This document shows, piece after piece, positions 1 to 12,200 of a stretch of 64,000 nucleotides of DNA. The position numbers and the translations under genes were made by a program. The notes under the pieces are model-generated. The model did not search any database. It saw only the letters and a program-made list of their open reading frames with translations, and was not told the DNA's origin. Each line of letters starts with the position of its first letter. The stretch's first letter is position 1. This DNA is from Cristatella mucedo (Eukaryota; Bryozoa; Phylactolaemata; Cristatellidae). Location: NCBI GenBank assembly GCA_009760855.2, contig WPIO01000030.1:498001-562000 (forward strand), in the 5' to 3' direction.

Positions 1-801
1 TTAAGTTGGAGAAGTCGAGACGGGATATCACGAATGCATGGACCAACTTAGATGTGGTATCTTTATCTAAACAAGCCCGAATTTTAGCAATGTTATGAGG
101 CTGAAAATAGGCAGCTTTGACCGTGGAGCTGATATGGTCGTCTAACGAGAGGTCGCTTTGGAATATGACACCTAGATTTCGAGCTGATTCGACAGGAGAT
201 ATGCTGGCAGAGCCAATTTTGAGCTTCAGCCTTTCCAATTTCTGAATCACACTGGGTTTGCCCATAACTAGTAAGTTAGTTTTGTCATCGTTTAGTTTTA
301 GAAAATTTGCTGCCATCCACGTGCGGATGTTATCAATGCATGCAGCAAGTGAGTTGAGAGAATTTGAGGTGCTCGAAGGCTGGGAGGGATCGAAGCAAAG
401 GTACAATTGAGTGTCATCCGCATAGAATAAAAAGGCTAGATTGTGCTTGGCAATCACATCAGCAAGAGGCAGAGTATAAACCGTGAAAAGAACCGGACCT
501 AGCACGGAGCCCTGAGGTACTCCATATTTCAGAGGAACTTTAGATGATCTTTGTCCATTCACGTCAATACTCTGGAGTCTCCCACTGAGATAGGACCTGA
601 ACCACTGCAGACCAGTGCCAGTGATGCCCAGGCGAGATGAGAGGCGCTCTAGAAGAACTTTGTGATCGATGGTGTCAAAAGCTGCCGAAAGATCAAGCAA
701 AACAAGCAGAGACACTCTACCCATGTCTGCATGCAAAATAAGGAGAGACTCTACTTAAGCCTGCATTCCTATGAAAGTCATTATACACCCGAAGCAATGC
801 T
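1..801 (-). mobile_element. LINE A fragment, reverse-transcriptase region
   Basis: On the minus strand this matches the reading of the 700-codon LINE A copy at 18859-20961. It includes the block ending in FYADDT (catalytic Asp pair near 417-430), the GVPQGSVLG motif near 490-525, and [15 protein letters not shown] near 655-690. The 3' end runs off the left of the window. Its upstream end is broken at about 801, where a LINE B 3' end has inserted; a short scrambled stretch lies at 730-800. Confidence 0.85.
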
Positions 802-1262
802 AATGTAACGTATCTCCGTCTGTAACTCCACAAGGGTGTTACGCTGGAGTTTTGTATAGCACACTCACAGCCTAAGCGGCTTTTTGTACGCATTCGGTAG
901 CCAACAGACTTCGTCAACAAAGAGAAAGTGGGAAGCATAGCAGAGTCAGGAGAGCAGTTGAGGTAGTGCGTAGCATGGAAGTAGCAGCTCGGACCGCTGA
1001 AAAGGATGAGCCATAGTCGGCAGCAGGAGATTACTTGTCGCTGCGTAAAATCTTTGAAGCGAGTTCCACAGTCTAGGACATGCGGAGCTAAAGCTTCTGT
1101 CGCCAAGCGGAGGAATGGAACAGGTAATTTATTGTCCATAAATTACCTGAGGGCACGCGGAGGCCGAAACTGGTGCAGCACTTCAGCTAGGTACGAAGGA
1201 GCCAAGCCGTGGCGGGCCTTGTGGGTCAGCATAAGAACTTTGCTCTGTATACGGGTTTACAT
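802..1262 (-). mobile_element. LINE B 3' end, inserted in LINE A
   Basis: Its 3' tail abuts LINE A sequence at about 801: minus strand ends GGAGATACGTTACATT. The C-terminal reading (DNKLPVPFLRLATEALAPHV, then a region ending near WSYRRRYVTLA) is shared with 26300-26698 and 34590-35040. The copy is 5' truncated. Frameshifts are present. Confidence 0.75.
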
Positions 1263-1344
1263 ACGATATTTCTTTCAGTTGAGCTTGCGCATTCTCGTGC
1301 TGTGGCCTCAATTTACCCAAGCCATAAAACCTTTTAATACAATT

Positions 1345-2410
1345 TAACTAAAATAAAGCTGCCGTTTTCACAAAAACTTCACAGAAGTGCGATTTTGATT
1401 TAACATTATGTTCGACAGTGTTCCACGTTTCATAACATATTTCATGCGATTGTGCTTGCCATTCCCATGCTATGGCATCAAATAGCACAGCCCATATAAC
1501 AGCCCAATAATCGAACTGCGATACAGCTGCCATTTACGCTCAAGCTTAAGAAAACTGCAGCTTTAATTTCAATTTGACGGCATCGAATAGGAAAGTGCAT
1601 GCCCTATGGCATGCCCTATAGCATGAAATTATGTCGGTTTAGCCTGAAACTGTTTACTATAATATGGAATTAAAACCACAGTTAAGCAAAGCTTATTGCA
1701 GGAATCGCAGCTGTGGCACAATTTGATTCTGTAACGATACTAGCTGGTCCGGGCCATTGGAGGTCGTAGCATTGGAATGAGCATGACAAATGAGAAGGAA
1801 TTTAGTGAGTGAACCCGAAGCACTTTTTTCTGTTATGTGGAAGCAAAAACAAAATAGCTGAAAGCTTATTTCCAAAATGGCAGCTGTTTCAGTCGAAATT
1901 ATAGGAAGGCTGGCTGGTCCAGGCCATAGTATTAGAACTAGCAAGCGCTATGGCATAAAATTATCGGGTAAATACAGAACATTTTTCTGTCATGATGAAT
2001 TAAAGTCGCAGTTTAGCAAAGTTTATTGCAGAAATAGCAGCTGCAATGCCCTTGGAAAATTTGAAGGTGCTCACTGTACTGGGCCATCAGAGGCCATAAC
2101 AAGAAAACAGTTAAAGGAAATCTCAAGAAAATTGGTTCGTAAACTTGGCATACTGTTTTATATAATCTGGAGTCTAAACTGCAGTTAGGCAAAGCATTTT
2201 GTGGAAATGGCAGCGGTATCACTGTTCAAATGTAAAAGGCTGGCGGTCGCAGGCCTTTTAAGCCATAGCACGAAAACCAACAAGCACAATTGTATGAAAC
2301 TTTGGAGATAAATCAGTAACACCATTCTGTTTCATTTGGAATCAAGCTGCCGTTTTTGACGTTTATTGTGAAAATGGCATCTGTATAGCAGTTATTCTCG
2401 GATCCTGCAG
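1345..2410. repeat. Degenerate tandem repeat, ~168-bp period
   Basis: An anchor close to AATGGCAGCTGT recurs at 1703, 1876, 2033, 2206 and 2373, spaced 173, 157, 173 and 167 bases. Each anchor is preceded by a similar block (GCAAAGnTTATTGCAG-like) and most are followed by a CTGGTCC(A/G)GGCCAT-like block. Units are strongly diverged. Weaker matches reach back to about 1345. No coding potential is retained. Confidence 0.7.
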
Positions 2411-4184
2411 AACGAGGCTAAAAGCTGTGTTTTGGACTGATTAACAACAATACTCCCCACCTAGGCGGGCATGCTGCTTTAAAAACTGGCTACCCTGGGT
2501 GACCACTCCTGTCAGGCACTCTGGTACCGTGTATAGTCAGAGCAAAAACTAAGCAGCGACCAACATAAAAGCCATAAAAGACTCGAGCTATCCACGGACT
2601 GCTCAGCAAACTACAAATGCCAAGTTCAAGCTCCAGCTGATCTCCGCTCAAAAGCGGTCTAATAAAGCATTCAATCAAAACCTCGAATTACCTTAAACCA
2701 TCAACAAAGCAGTTTACACTGACTCTCCGTACTTCCTTGCATTTTGGCCACTAAAAACTGAAGCCTCTGTTGCAATTATTGCCCAATTTAGAGACTAGAC
2801 AATTAAGTGTTCTTGACTTTGACGGTGTAAAACAATTGAAAAAACTTCGAGCTTAGCTAAGATATAAGATATATGACATAAACGCAAACTTCATAAAAGC
2901 AAGTTGTAGTTCAGTAATCACTGTGCACCAGCCGGCACATCAACTCATCCTACACTATGGTTAATGAACATATGCTAACTACCCATATAACATCGCACTG
3001 TCCCCTAAAAATCGCAATAGACTTTTGGAAATTACCGCATGCCAGTAATAGCCCCGTCAGCATAACTTCTCATTATTATCAATGGCGCATACCCAAGAAA
3101 TATTGCAGAAAAAATTAATTTATTTATGAGGTTCATGACAAAAAGCCTGCTTATCACTGTTTGATAATTCAATGCCCAACATAAAGGTGATTTATGATGA
3201 CAGCGACCTATGTTGAAGGGACTCACTCGTAGACTCACTCATGTACCTGCATTAAAATATAAGGGTTGATTATTCGCATTCACTTATAGAAAAAGGTCAG
3301 TCCTGATATAGCTACCGAACACTTTTGAAGGGAAATAACACATTATCGAAATGGATCTCATTTTTCTTGCATTTCCAATCTTAAAGCCAGGCATTTTTCC
3401 TATTGATAGTGTGACCAACTTGACACTAGGAGCTTATATTCTCGATGGATCCGAATCCATGCTTAGTCAATGACTCCAGCTATAGCCCATAATCCTCTGC
3501 CTCAGCTGCTGAAGATGTCACGAAATCAAAACCAGTGGCAAACGTAGCAAATGATAGAACTAAGGCCCGTCTTGCAAATCCTGAGAATCCTTTCCCCCAA
3601 AGCCGGAGGAATCATCAACAGACACGTAATGGCTTACGGCCTACCCCAGGGTCTTCGATATATCAGACAACTGTTGTTATATGTCCGGTTTTGGGTGCTT
3701 ATACGATCCATTACGACAGTGCATGCTAGTTGTCCTTTTGGGCTCACTCAAGTCGTACTCTTAAGTGTCTAGTGTATGTTTCTGCCAGGCGTTATGAGTG
3801 TGGCAACCCCTGTAGTACAACGCAAGGTACCAGAGGGGGCAACCGGTGTGGAGCTAATATCCGTACAGTTGCTCCTAGCCGAAACTCACGATGTAAAGAA
3901 AGAATGCTAATTTTTCAACCCAACCCTCACGCTCTTCATTTAGACCTTCTGTTAATTGCACTAAGCCAGCAGCGACAAAGACGTCGATAACCTCGGTGGC
4001 CACATCTAAATTTCGCCTCTGGAATGCCTTGTCTGTGTGCAATAGTAGATCGTTAGTTATTGGCTTTGCGTGACACTTAAAAAAAAAAACTCTTGAAAGT
4101 TTAGCTCTTACTAAGACCTTGCTGAAATAAAAACCTGCTCGGCTATCACCCGTGATTCCCCAGGTTTCTTCTTCGTTTTTTTCT
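2411..4184. other. Unassigned 3' flank or last intron
   Basis: AT-rich sequence without a recognisable gene or repeat. A short A-run occurs at 4079-4090. Short open frames at 3535-3990 have no motif I recognise. A minus-strand AATAAA lies near 3118-3123 and could serve as a polyadenylation signal, but nothing ties it to the zinc-finger gene. Confidence 0.4.
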
Positions 4185-4253
4185 TCAAATTCCTAGATCA
4201 TTGAAATCAGAGTGACCGTTGTCGCCCGTTCCTCTTTTAATTTCACTCGACAC
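4185..4253 (-). CDS. Possible terminal exon of the ZNF gene
   Basis: Acceptor TTTCTTAGCAG|GTG (AG at 4254-4255). In phase 0 it reads VSSEIKRGTGDNGHSDFNDL then GI and stop (4185-4187); in phase 2 it reads CRVKLKEERATTVTLISMI and stop. The phase-0 reading needs the second donor of the preceding exon. I cannot decide between them, and the real 3' end may lie elsewhere. Confidence 0.25.
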   Translation of the reverse strand: MSSEIKRGTGDNGHSDFNDLGI

Positions 4254-4715
4254 CTGCTAAGAAATCTCTTTAATCTCAGGTTTGTTGTCGGCTAGTGTAC
4301 GATCCCGATGGTGGCTGTAATTTGTCACCATACATTTTCTGACTTTCGCTCAGTTCTTAGCAATTGGAAAACTCTTTTTGCACCCTGAGGGATTTAACAG
4401 TCCATTTTGATAGACCATTCAATCTTAAGTGTTCCAATATCCTTGCATCGACTGAATTTTCGGTCTCCGTGCTCATTTTTTAGCCCAACGAATGTAAAAG
4501 ATCAAAAATGGATCAATTTTTCCTGCGATTGCGCCTGGTCGACCCGTATCAGCATTTGATCACACTGGGATTTTATTTTTACACTGGAACGTGCTTCTAT
4601 TTTGGCATCCAAAATTACATGCGAGTCAAGAAACCTAACGGTGCAAGAACGAACCGAACCTTATCAATTAACGGTCTGAATATAAATAAGTCTGCATTTT
4701 AAAAATCCTACATAC

Positions 4716-4793
4716 ATGGTATACCGAGCAGGCGCCGAAACCAATAGCTTATGTGACATCTCCTTCACGCCTTGAAAGACAGCTAACATGTCC
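4716..4793 (-). CDS. Probable ZNF gene exon after finger 9
   Basis: Acceptor GTTGCTTTTAG|G (AG at 4794-4795), phase 2. It reads [20 protein letters not shown] then PARYT, with possible donors CCAT|GTATGTA (GT at 4714-4715, phase 2), or TAT|GTAGGA four bases further on, phase 0. If unspliced the frame stays open to a stop near 4665. No domain. Phase fits the previous exon, but the support is only splice signals and openness. Confidence 0.5.
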
Positions 4794-7700
4794 CTAAAAG
4801 CAACTTCAATCGTTTTTCGTTAATTTAGACTCAAAGTTTGCGATGACTAATGACCATTTTTTTCGAGTCTCACAGCATGCAATTTCTCTACAAATTTAAA
4901 GGAATAGGTTCATTTCATGCGTATAATGTGACAAAATCACGTTTGAGCAAGCCCATACAATTTCTGTAGAAACTCAAGGCAGCATACAATGAATGCAATA
5001 GGATGCGTTACAAATATAGCTCAGCACTCTTACTTACGATTTAACTCTACTTGTAATCGCCGACAACTTGGATAGTTTTTTGGGAGATCGATTCTTTAGT
5101 GTTTCGCATTGCATTGCTGCAATGCTAGGGCTGTGCACCTTTTCGTGTTTAAGCAGACCATGGGGTGTTGTTTGGCTGTAGTCGCAATATCTGCAGTGGT
5201 ATCTGTTAGCAAAAATATCACGAACAAGATAGGATTAAATGTTAAAGTGAACTTACTAACGAATCAAGTTCAACTTTTGAAAAACAAGTACATTTTTCCC
5301 TGTTATGAACAGTAATTGTGTAAGCATACGACAGGTTATTGAACACTTACTTCTTCTTGACACCGGCACGATGACACGAGGCATGTATTTGCATAGCACG
5401 AAGCAGCAATGTAACATATGGGCATTTGCTGCATTTATAAGGAGCTTTCCCTTTTTGGATATCTCTCTCTTTCTTTTCCTCGGAGGTTTCAAGATTTTTA
5501 GTTTCGACGGGACCTAATAAGTAAAGCATCGTCAAGGCCAGGCAGTAAAGAACTTTGTAAAACAGGCGATCAGCACATTGATGCACAATTGCATACCCGT
5601 TGGTGTTAAGTCTTGCTCAGCGATTAGTACCGGCATTTCAAAGGAGCTATCGCTTCCAGGTAAAGCGCTATTTCCCTGAAAATATCAAAAAGTCACGGTA
5701 TCCACACAACCAGAAGCATACGAAGGTAAACCTGCAAACTGAGCAAGAACTTCACCAGTACAGCACCACCGAGCTCTAAGAAAAACAAAACGGAAACTTA
5801 CCCCAGCTTTGCCTAATTTTATGTAAAGAACAAATGTTTAATTGCTTCAGGATAAAAAAGATTAAAAGAATGCAAGCATGCTTCGGACTATTACAATTTT
5901 TTTTTTGCTCATTCAAGTGCTCGAGAACATGCCGGCGTGAATGCTCCGCTGGAAGCACTAGCAGTTACTTGTTTTATCGATAAAATCCTACGCCGAGCTA
6001 TTTGCAATAAACTAGGAAATCTTAAGTCACGCATAATATCAAATGAGAAATACTACGAGTAATTGAAACTTTAATCGATCCAAGGTTTTTCTAAAAGATG
6101 TAGCTAGCGGTTGAAGATATTAGAAACGATAGCCCCCACTTGATAACAAACGAAAAATACCACGAATAATTGAGACTTTAATCGATCCAAAGTTGTACTA
6201 AAAGATGTAGCTAGCGGTTTGAGGATATTAGAAACGATAGCCCCCCCCCCCCCCGCTTGATGAGCTGCGTAGTTGCTTGCCAGCTAGCGAAGTTGAATTC
6301 CCATGCAGACTTTCGCTGGAGAGGACGCCTCTAAAAGTTACAGGATTTAGCATAAACTTCAACACGATAAAAGAGATAGATAGACAGCAGAAGTAGAGAA
6401 ACCGTAGGTGCTGCTCCTCTATGAATGAGGCTGGTATAGTTAAAAAGTATGCTGAGCCTCATCGGGTCTTAGCATATGCCGACAACACCGCTGCTAACTT
6501 TTAGGCCTCAGCTGTAGTCGACACATTTTTTCGGATCTGGGTTCATCTGAGTTGGAAGTTCGTAAAAAGCTTTTGCGACGAATTCAGGATTAACATCCTT
6601 TTTAAGACGAAGCTAAGACCATCAAATTACACAAAATACTCCCACCTTAAGTAGTTAAGTGCCGCAAACTAACTTTGGTATTAATGCAATAATTTTCTTA
6701 TGGCCCCCCCATTCCTGCTAGCATTTGCAATTGCACTTATTTTGCAAAACTTCGTTTTTCCAGCCATGGATCCGAAGAAAGTGAACATGAAGGACAGTGC
6801 TGAGAAGAAAATAATGTCGATTGAATTAAGGAAATACATCATTGAAAAATATGATCAGTGTGTGCATATGCTCGACTTGAAGAATTACAAGCATAGCACT
6901 TCCACTATCTACACCATACTGAAGCAGTATGAGTCGATAAAATCTAACACGGCAACCTACCAAGTGCATTAAAAGAATTTATAAGCACAGGACATATAAC
7001 CATGAAAATAGAGAGAAGCTCTTGGTAGCGTGATTTACGGAAAGGCAGTTCGAAGGAAATGCAGTGACGGAGACTATAATCAGGCACTAGCTATTTACGT
7101 TGATTTTCTGCAGCAGACTCCAGGCACTTCAATGTAAGAGGTATCGGGCAAGCCGTTCAAAGTCAACCGAGCAGGTTTGTGAATTAAAAAAAAAAGAGGA
7201 TCGGCATTAACTCCGTTGTCAGGCACGGTGAGGCAGATAGCCTGGATATGAAGGCAGTTGAGGAGTACCTCAAAATGTTTGCTTAACTTATAGCAGTGGA
7301 AAGATATATCTCCCAGCAAGCATTCAACTGTGACGAGACAGAACTCTTCTGGAGGATGCCAAAGAGGACTTACATGACAGCAGAGGAGAAGAGGATGCCA
7401 GGCCACAAACCCACGGAGAATAGGATAACCTACGGCACTAAGCGCCAATTGTAGTGGCGACTGCAAGATTAAGATAGTGCTGGTTTATTATCCGGAAAAC
7501 CCATGAGCTTTTCAATCCCACAGGATTCCGAAAGAAAACCTGCAGATTATGTGGAGGGAAAACCCAAGCGCTTGGACCACCATGCAGTTCTTAGTGGACT
7601 GAGTGAATTTACTCTTTGGTCCTGACGTTAAGAGATTTAAGGTTGTCTACCTTCCACCCAACGAAACCCCATCCTGCATCCCACGGGTCAGCAGGTGATA

Positions 7701-9175
7701 TCTAATTTTAAGATCTTCACCAAGCACCTGTTCTGCCGCTGCTTTGAGGTGGCGGAGAGCACACAACTCATCCTTCGAGAGATTTGCAAGGACAACCAAA
7801 ACATCGTGATAAGCCTCAGAATAATCGATATGGCCTGGTAGGGTGTTGCAAAGAGGACCTTGACCTCTGCGTGGAAGAAGCTGTGGCCTCAGGTTGTGTC
7901 TGCAACGATCGTTGAAAGACTCGAATCCGAAGCGGCAGTGGAGGAAGAAATTGTATACCTTGGTAAGTCCGTGGGCCTAAACATGCATGAGGGTGACATC
8001 AACGAGCTCATCGAGGAGCACTCAGAGGAACTGACAACGGAGGTGCTAAAGGAGCTACAGATGCAGCAGCACATTTACAGAAAAATATGTGACCCGGAGA
8101 AGGTTATCTCCACAAGTAAGATAAAATGCTGGGAATGCGAGAAACTGTCAGACTTCATTCAAAAGAATAACCCAGAAAAAGTTACAACTACAAGTGCGAA
8201 GGAGCTATGGAAATCTCGGTTTTTGGGTCAATATTAATGGCATTTCTATTCATTTAATGGGGAAAGCTGATTCTACATACCAGCAATTTGTGTTATGAGC
8301 TCAGTCACGGAATGTTAAACTCGTAAGTCAAGGTACCACTGTACAGTATAATTCTTTCATGGGCTAAAAACTCTCCACAGTGAGTAGAGATGACCTTGGA
8401 GACTCGAGAAAGACTTGCTGAATTTAATGTCTAGCAACTATCAACTTAGAATGCTCGGGTACACAACCACAAGCACCAACGAAAGTTGACTAAGGAAGCA
8501 CAAGCAAACCATAGACAAGAGATAGGTGCGAAAAAACTAGAAAAATGTATTCCCAAGAAAAAGCGCCTGCATAAAGACAGCCAGCCAGACACCTCAAGAT
8601 TGCCCGTAAAGCTACACATATTAACAATTCACATCACTTACTAAGTGAAGTCCCGACAAACCATTAACTCTAAAAATACTGAGCAGCTTTAAGATGTGCC
8701 GGAAGTGACACAAGTGAACAGATAATCAGTGTCTCAGAGAACTCACCATTGAGCAGATAGCAAATGTAAACAAGCGAATCCAGCAGCTTCTGGCCGAACT
8801 AGGTGATGAATCACCTTTTTTTAGGGGAGGGGGAGAAGGTGCATACATTTGTACCGTATTTAGAGGGGTAAACAGATCAGGTTACAACGTAAGACCCACC
8901 AAATGCTCATGCAGAATGAACTCGCAAGCCAGAAAAAGTGTAAACCGAGCTGACAGTAAACACATTTCATGTGGCAACAGAAATGGAAAATCATCTTAAA
9001 TGAATCGACCTCCATAAAAAGATTACTGCATGTTTCCTAGGAAAAGAGACCTACAGTATTATAACTTATCGTAAGCATACTAGCACCTCTGCCAGCTACG
9101 TCAAAGGAGAAAGACAAGAGTGCTATTTTCTAAAGCGTTTTCCATACACACACATGCATGTACACACATACACAG

Positions 9176-9232
<57 letters not shown>

Positions 9233-12200
9233 AACACTCGCACACAAGTGCACATGCACTCACTCTAGGGGTTCAGTATAATGACAGGTGCCGGCCAAGC
9301 ATTCGAAACACGTAAGAAGCATGCATTCAATAGATAAATCCGAGGTTTTAAGTGCCGGAACTACTAGCCAAAAGGCACTTGACCACTAAGTAGAATGCAA
9401 GCATTAAGAGTTTCGTTGGTGTACGTTTGATTTAGTTATCAGCTTGATGATTCTGAGATATCTGGTTCGTCAAGGGGTAACCAAAGGATTTCGGCAGGAC
9501 CATCAGTGTAAACTAATGTCATTTTTTACTTTCCAATTGGACAGCCACTCTTAGCCAGTTTTCAGGGCTAGCAAGAACTATGCGATACATAAGTTAGAAA
9601 ACGAAAATCGTGTATGATATTGGTTGTTTTAGGTGCAAAAAGTAGAACACCATACAGCAGGAAAGTTGTGGCCTCCAACTAAATTATTAATAATAATAAC
9701 ACAATTGATAAAGTTCCCTCAGATAACCCAATCACTTTCTAGGCGCTTTATGTTTGCTGCAAAGGAAACACGATCGAATGGCTAATGGTGGCAACCTCAA
9801 TAGACAACAAGAATAAAATGGGGGTGGCATCAACAGGGTCAGCCTGCAAGTGTGGTTAGTGGCAGTATGCACAGTGTTAGCACGAAAGAGCACATAAAGG
9901 ACGAATCACAGGGACCTAAAAAATGCGATGATAAATTGGTGCGTTTTTCATTTTTTTTTAAATGTGGTCAAGTCAGATGTTGTGACTCAAGCCGAGAATG
10001 AGGTGCAGGCTTTGGGAACACATGAACTGAAGGCATGGTCTCCAAAGGATTTGAGGTTTGTCTACAAGGTATTTGTAGACTGTTGGATTCCGAAAAGGGG
10101 GTGGTACGATGCTTGGCCTGATGGGGGAGTAGAACTAATATATACAAATATAAAATGGAATTCATTTGTATAGCGCCAGAAGAGAACTTAATCTCTACTT
10201 AGGCGCTTCACATATGCCTCGGGGCTCGAGCCCACGACCTCGGCTAGGCATTGGTCGCGGCAAGCACCTTTACCGCTGGACCAAACCAGATGGCGACCAG
10301 ATCTGATCGGTAGGCTGGAGCCAAAGAATGAAGTGACCTAAAAGTGAGCGACAACCTTGAATTCGATGCGTTGCTTGACTCGTAGCCACTGCAAGTCAAC
10401 GAGAAGTGGTGTGATGTGGCAACTGGGATGCATACGACAAACAAGCCTACGTTGCAGAGTTTTAGACCAGCATCAGTGAATTACAGAAGTCAAGAAAAAG
10501 GAACCGGGATGTCTTTCCGAGCCTAGTGTAAAACAAGTTGCCACATTTCAATCAGCAGTTAGCTCATGTAAACATATTGTACATGTGTATGATTACGTAC
10601 AAGGATATACCTATAAATGCGTACAGGATAGATAAAAAATGAAAAAGCAGAGCCTTTCCTCTCAGTATGGGCCCACAGCATCCTGATAACTACTTGATCG
10701 ATACTGAACACCAAGCTTGTAGGCAACTGACCTTGCATGTAAGAGAGAGCTGAATAACTAAATTGCCCAAAGCAGACCAAAAATACATCAGAGGCCAAAA
10801 ATACGAGTGCAAGTTGGCTTCCTGCTTCTGTGGAGCCTGCAGCCACTGTCACGTTAGTAATAATAGTAATAATAATAATGCACTCGATAAAGCGCCCTCA
10901 GAGAACTCAATCTCTTTCTAGACACTTTACGTTTTCTTCAAAGGGAAATGCGATTGAATGGTGAGTAATATCATGCTTGATAAACAACATGAATAACATG
11001 GTTAGGGGTGACATGCACAGGGTCAGCATGCAAATGTGATTAGTGGCAGCATGCACAGTGTCAGCATGCATAAGCACACGGAGGACGAATCACAGGGACC
11101 CACTAAATGCTGTCCTTAATAGGTGTGTTTTTAAGTTCTTTTTAAATGTAGTTAAGTCAGGGGATGTTGTGACGCAAGTCAGGAGCGAGTTCCAGGTTTT
11201 GGGAGCATACGAACTAAATGCAAGGTCTCCAAAGGATTTGAGGTTTGTACGATGTATTAGTAAACTATTGGATACGTTGTGCAGGAACACACAATGTTGG
11301 GGTCAGCAACGTCTGCAGTGATGCTGGCTGGCGGTAGGTTTGGGAGATTACTGAAGCCTACTTACCGATAATTAGTGGCTTGTAGTAATGAGGTCACGTG
11401 TCAGAATTCTTCTGTGATGAAGAGACTGGCTATTTATTTGTGACAACCTTGTATTGCCATTAGTTTACTATAAGCAATCGTATAGTCTAAGCATTTACAG
11501 AATACTATTTTTACCTCCACAAGGATTTCAAAATTAATTTTCTAATAGCACAAGCATAGTTACTAATAATATTACACCATCTTTTCTAAATTGTGCATGC
11601 ACTCTACACATCTTTGAGGCAGCAGTTATTACAATCTATGCAAATATAGCTCAAAAGTATACAATCTCTTCAAAAACATTTGAATGGTATGAAATGGCAT
11701 ACCTCAAGCGGCTCTGTGCTAGCTGTTCTAACAACGACCTTGCCAACCTTTTCGTGCATTACGTTGGCATGCATCCGTGCAGCCTGTACATTAGTGAATT
11801 TTTTGCCGCATATTGAGCAGCAGCACCACACATCCGAGACTTTAGCTAAAAAAAAGCAGAATACACAATGCATTGTTCAGTATGGAATACACAAGAACTG
11901 TTGACTGGACTCATCAGAAAATGCTGCAGGTTATTCACTTGAATGGCGTAGGAAGAATTCGAGTCACCATGTTGCTACTGCTCGGAATTGCTAATGAAGA
12001 ATCAGAGGCGGACATTAAAGCCATAAAAGCTAAAGAATCTTTTCAACAACTTATATTTCTGAGAAAACCATATATGCGAATACATGCAATATTAAAAATG
12101 ATCCTACGATTAGGTTGATAACCAACGGCATTGCTTCTGAGTGATTATAAGCAGCTTCTTGCCAATGTCTAGGTCTATAGCATGTATAAGGTTGAAGAAA

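Noticed and set aside
3535-3990. Overlapping plus-strand open frames of 64-86 codons
   Set aside because: No motif, no splice context, and composition that looks like chance openness.
5256-5517. Other frames over the finger-8 exon, both strands
   Set aside because: They are shadows of exon 5351-5513; the finger frame with correct splice phase explains the interval.
7095-7466. 123-codon minus-strand open frame
   Set aside because: Antisense to the Tigger relic, whose broken frames explain the sequence.
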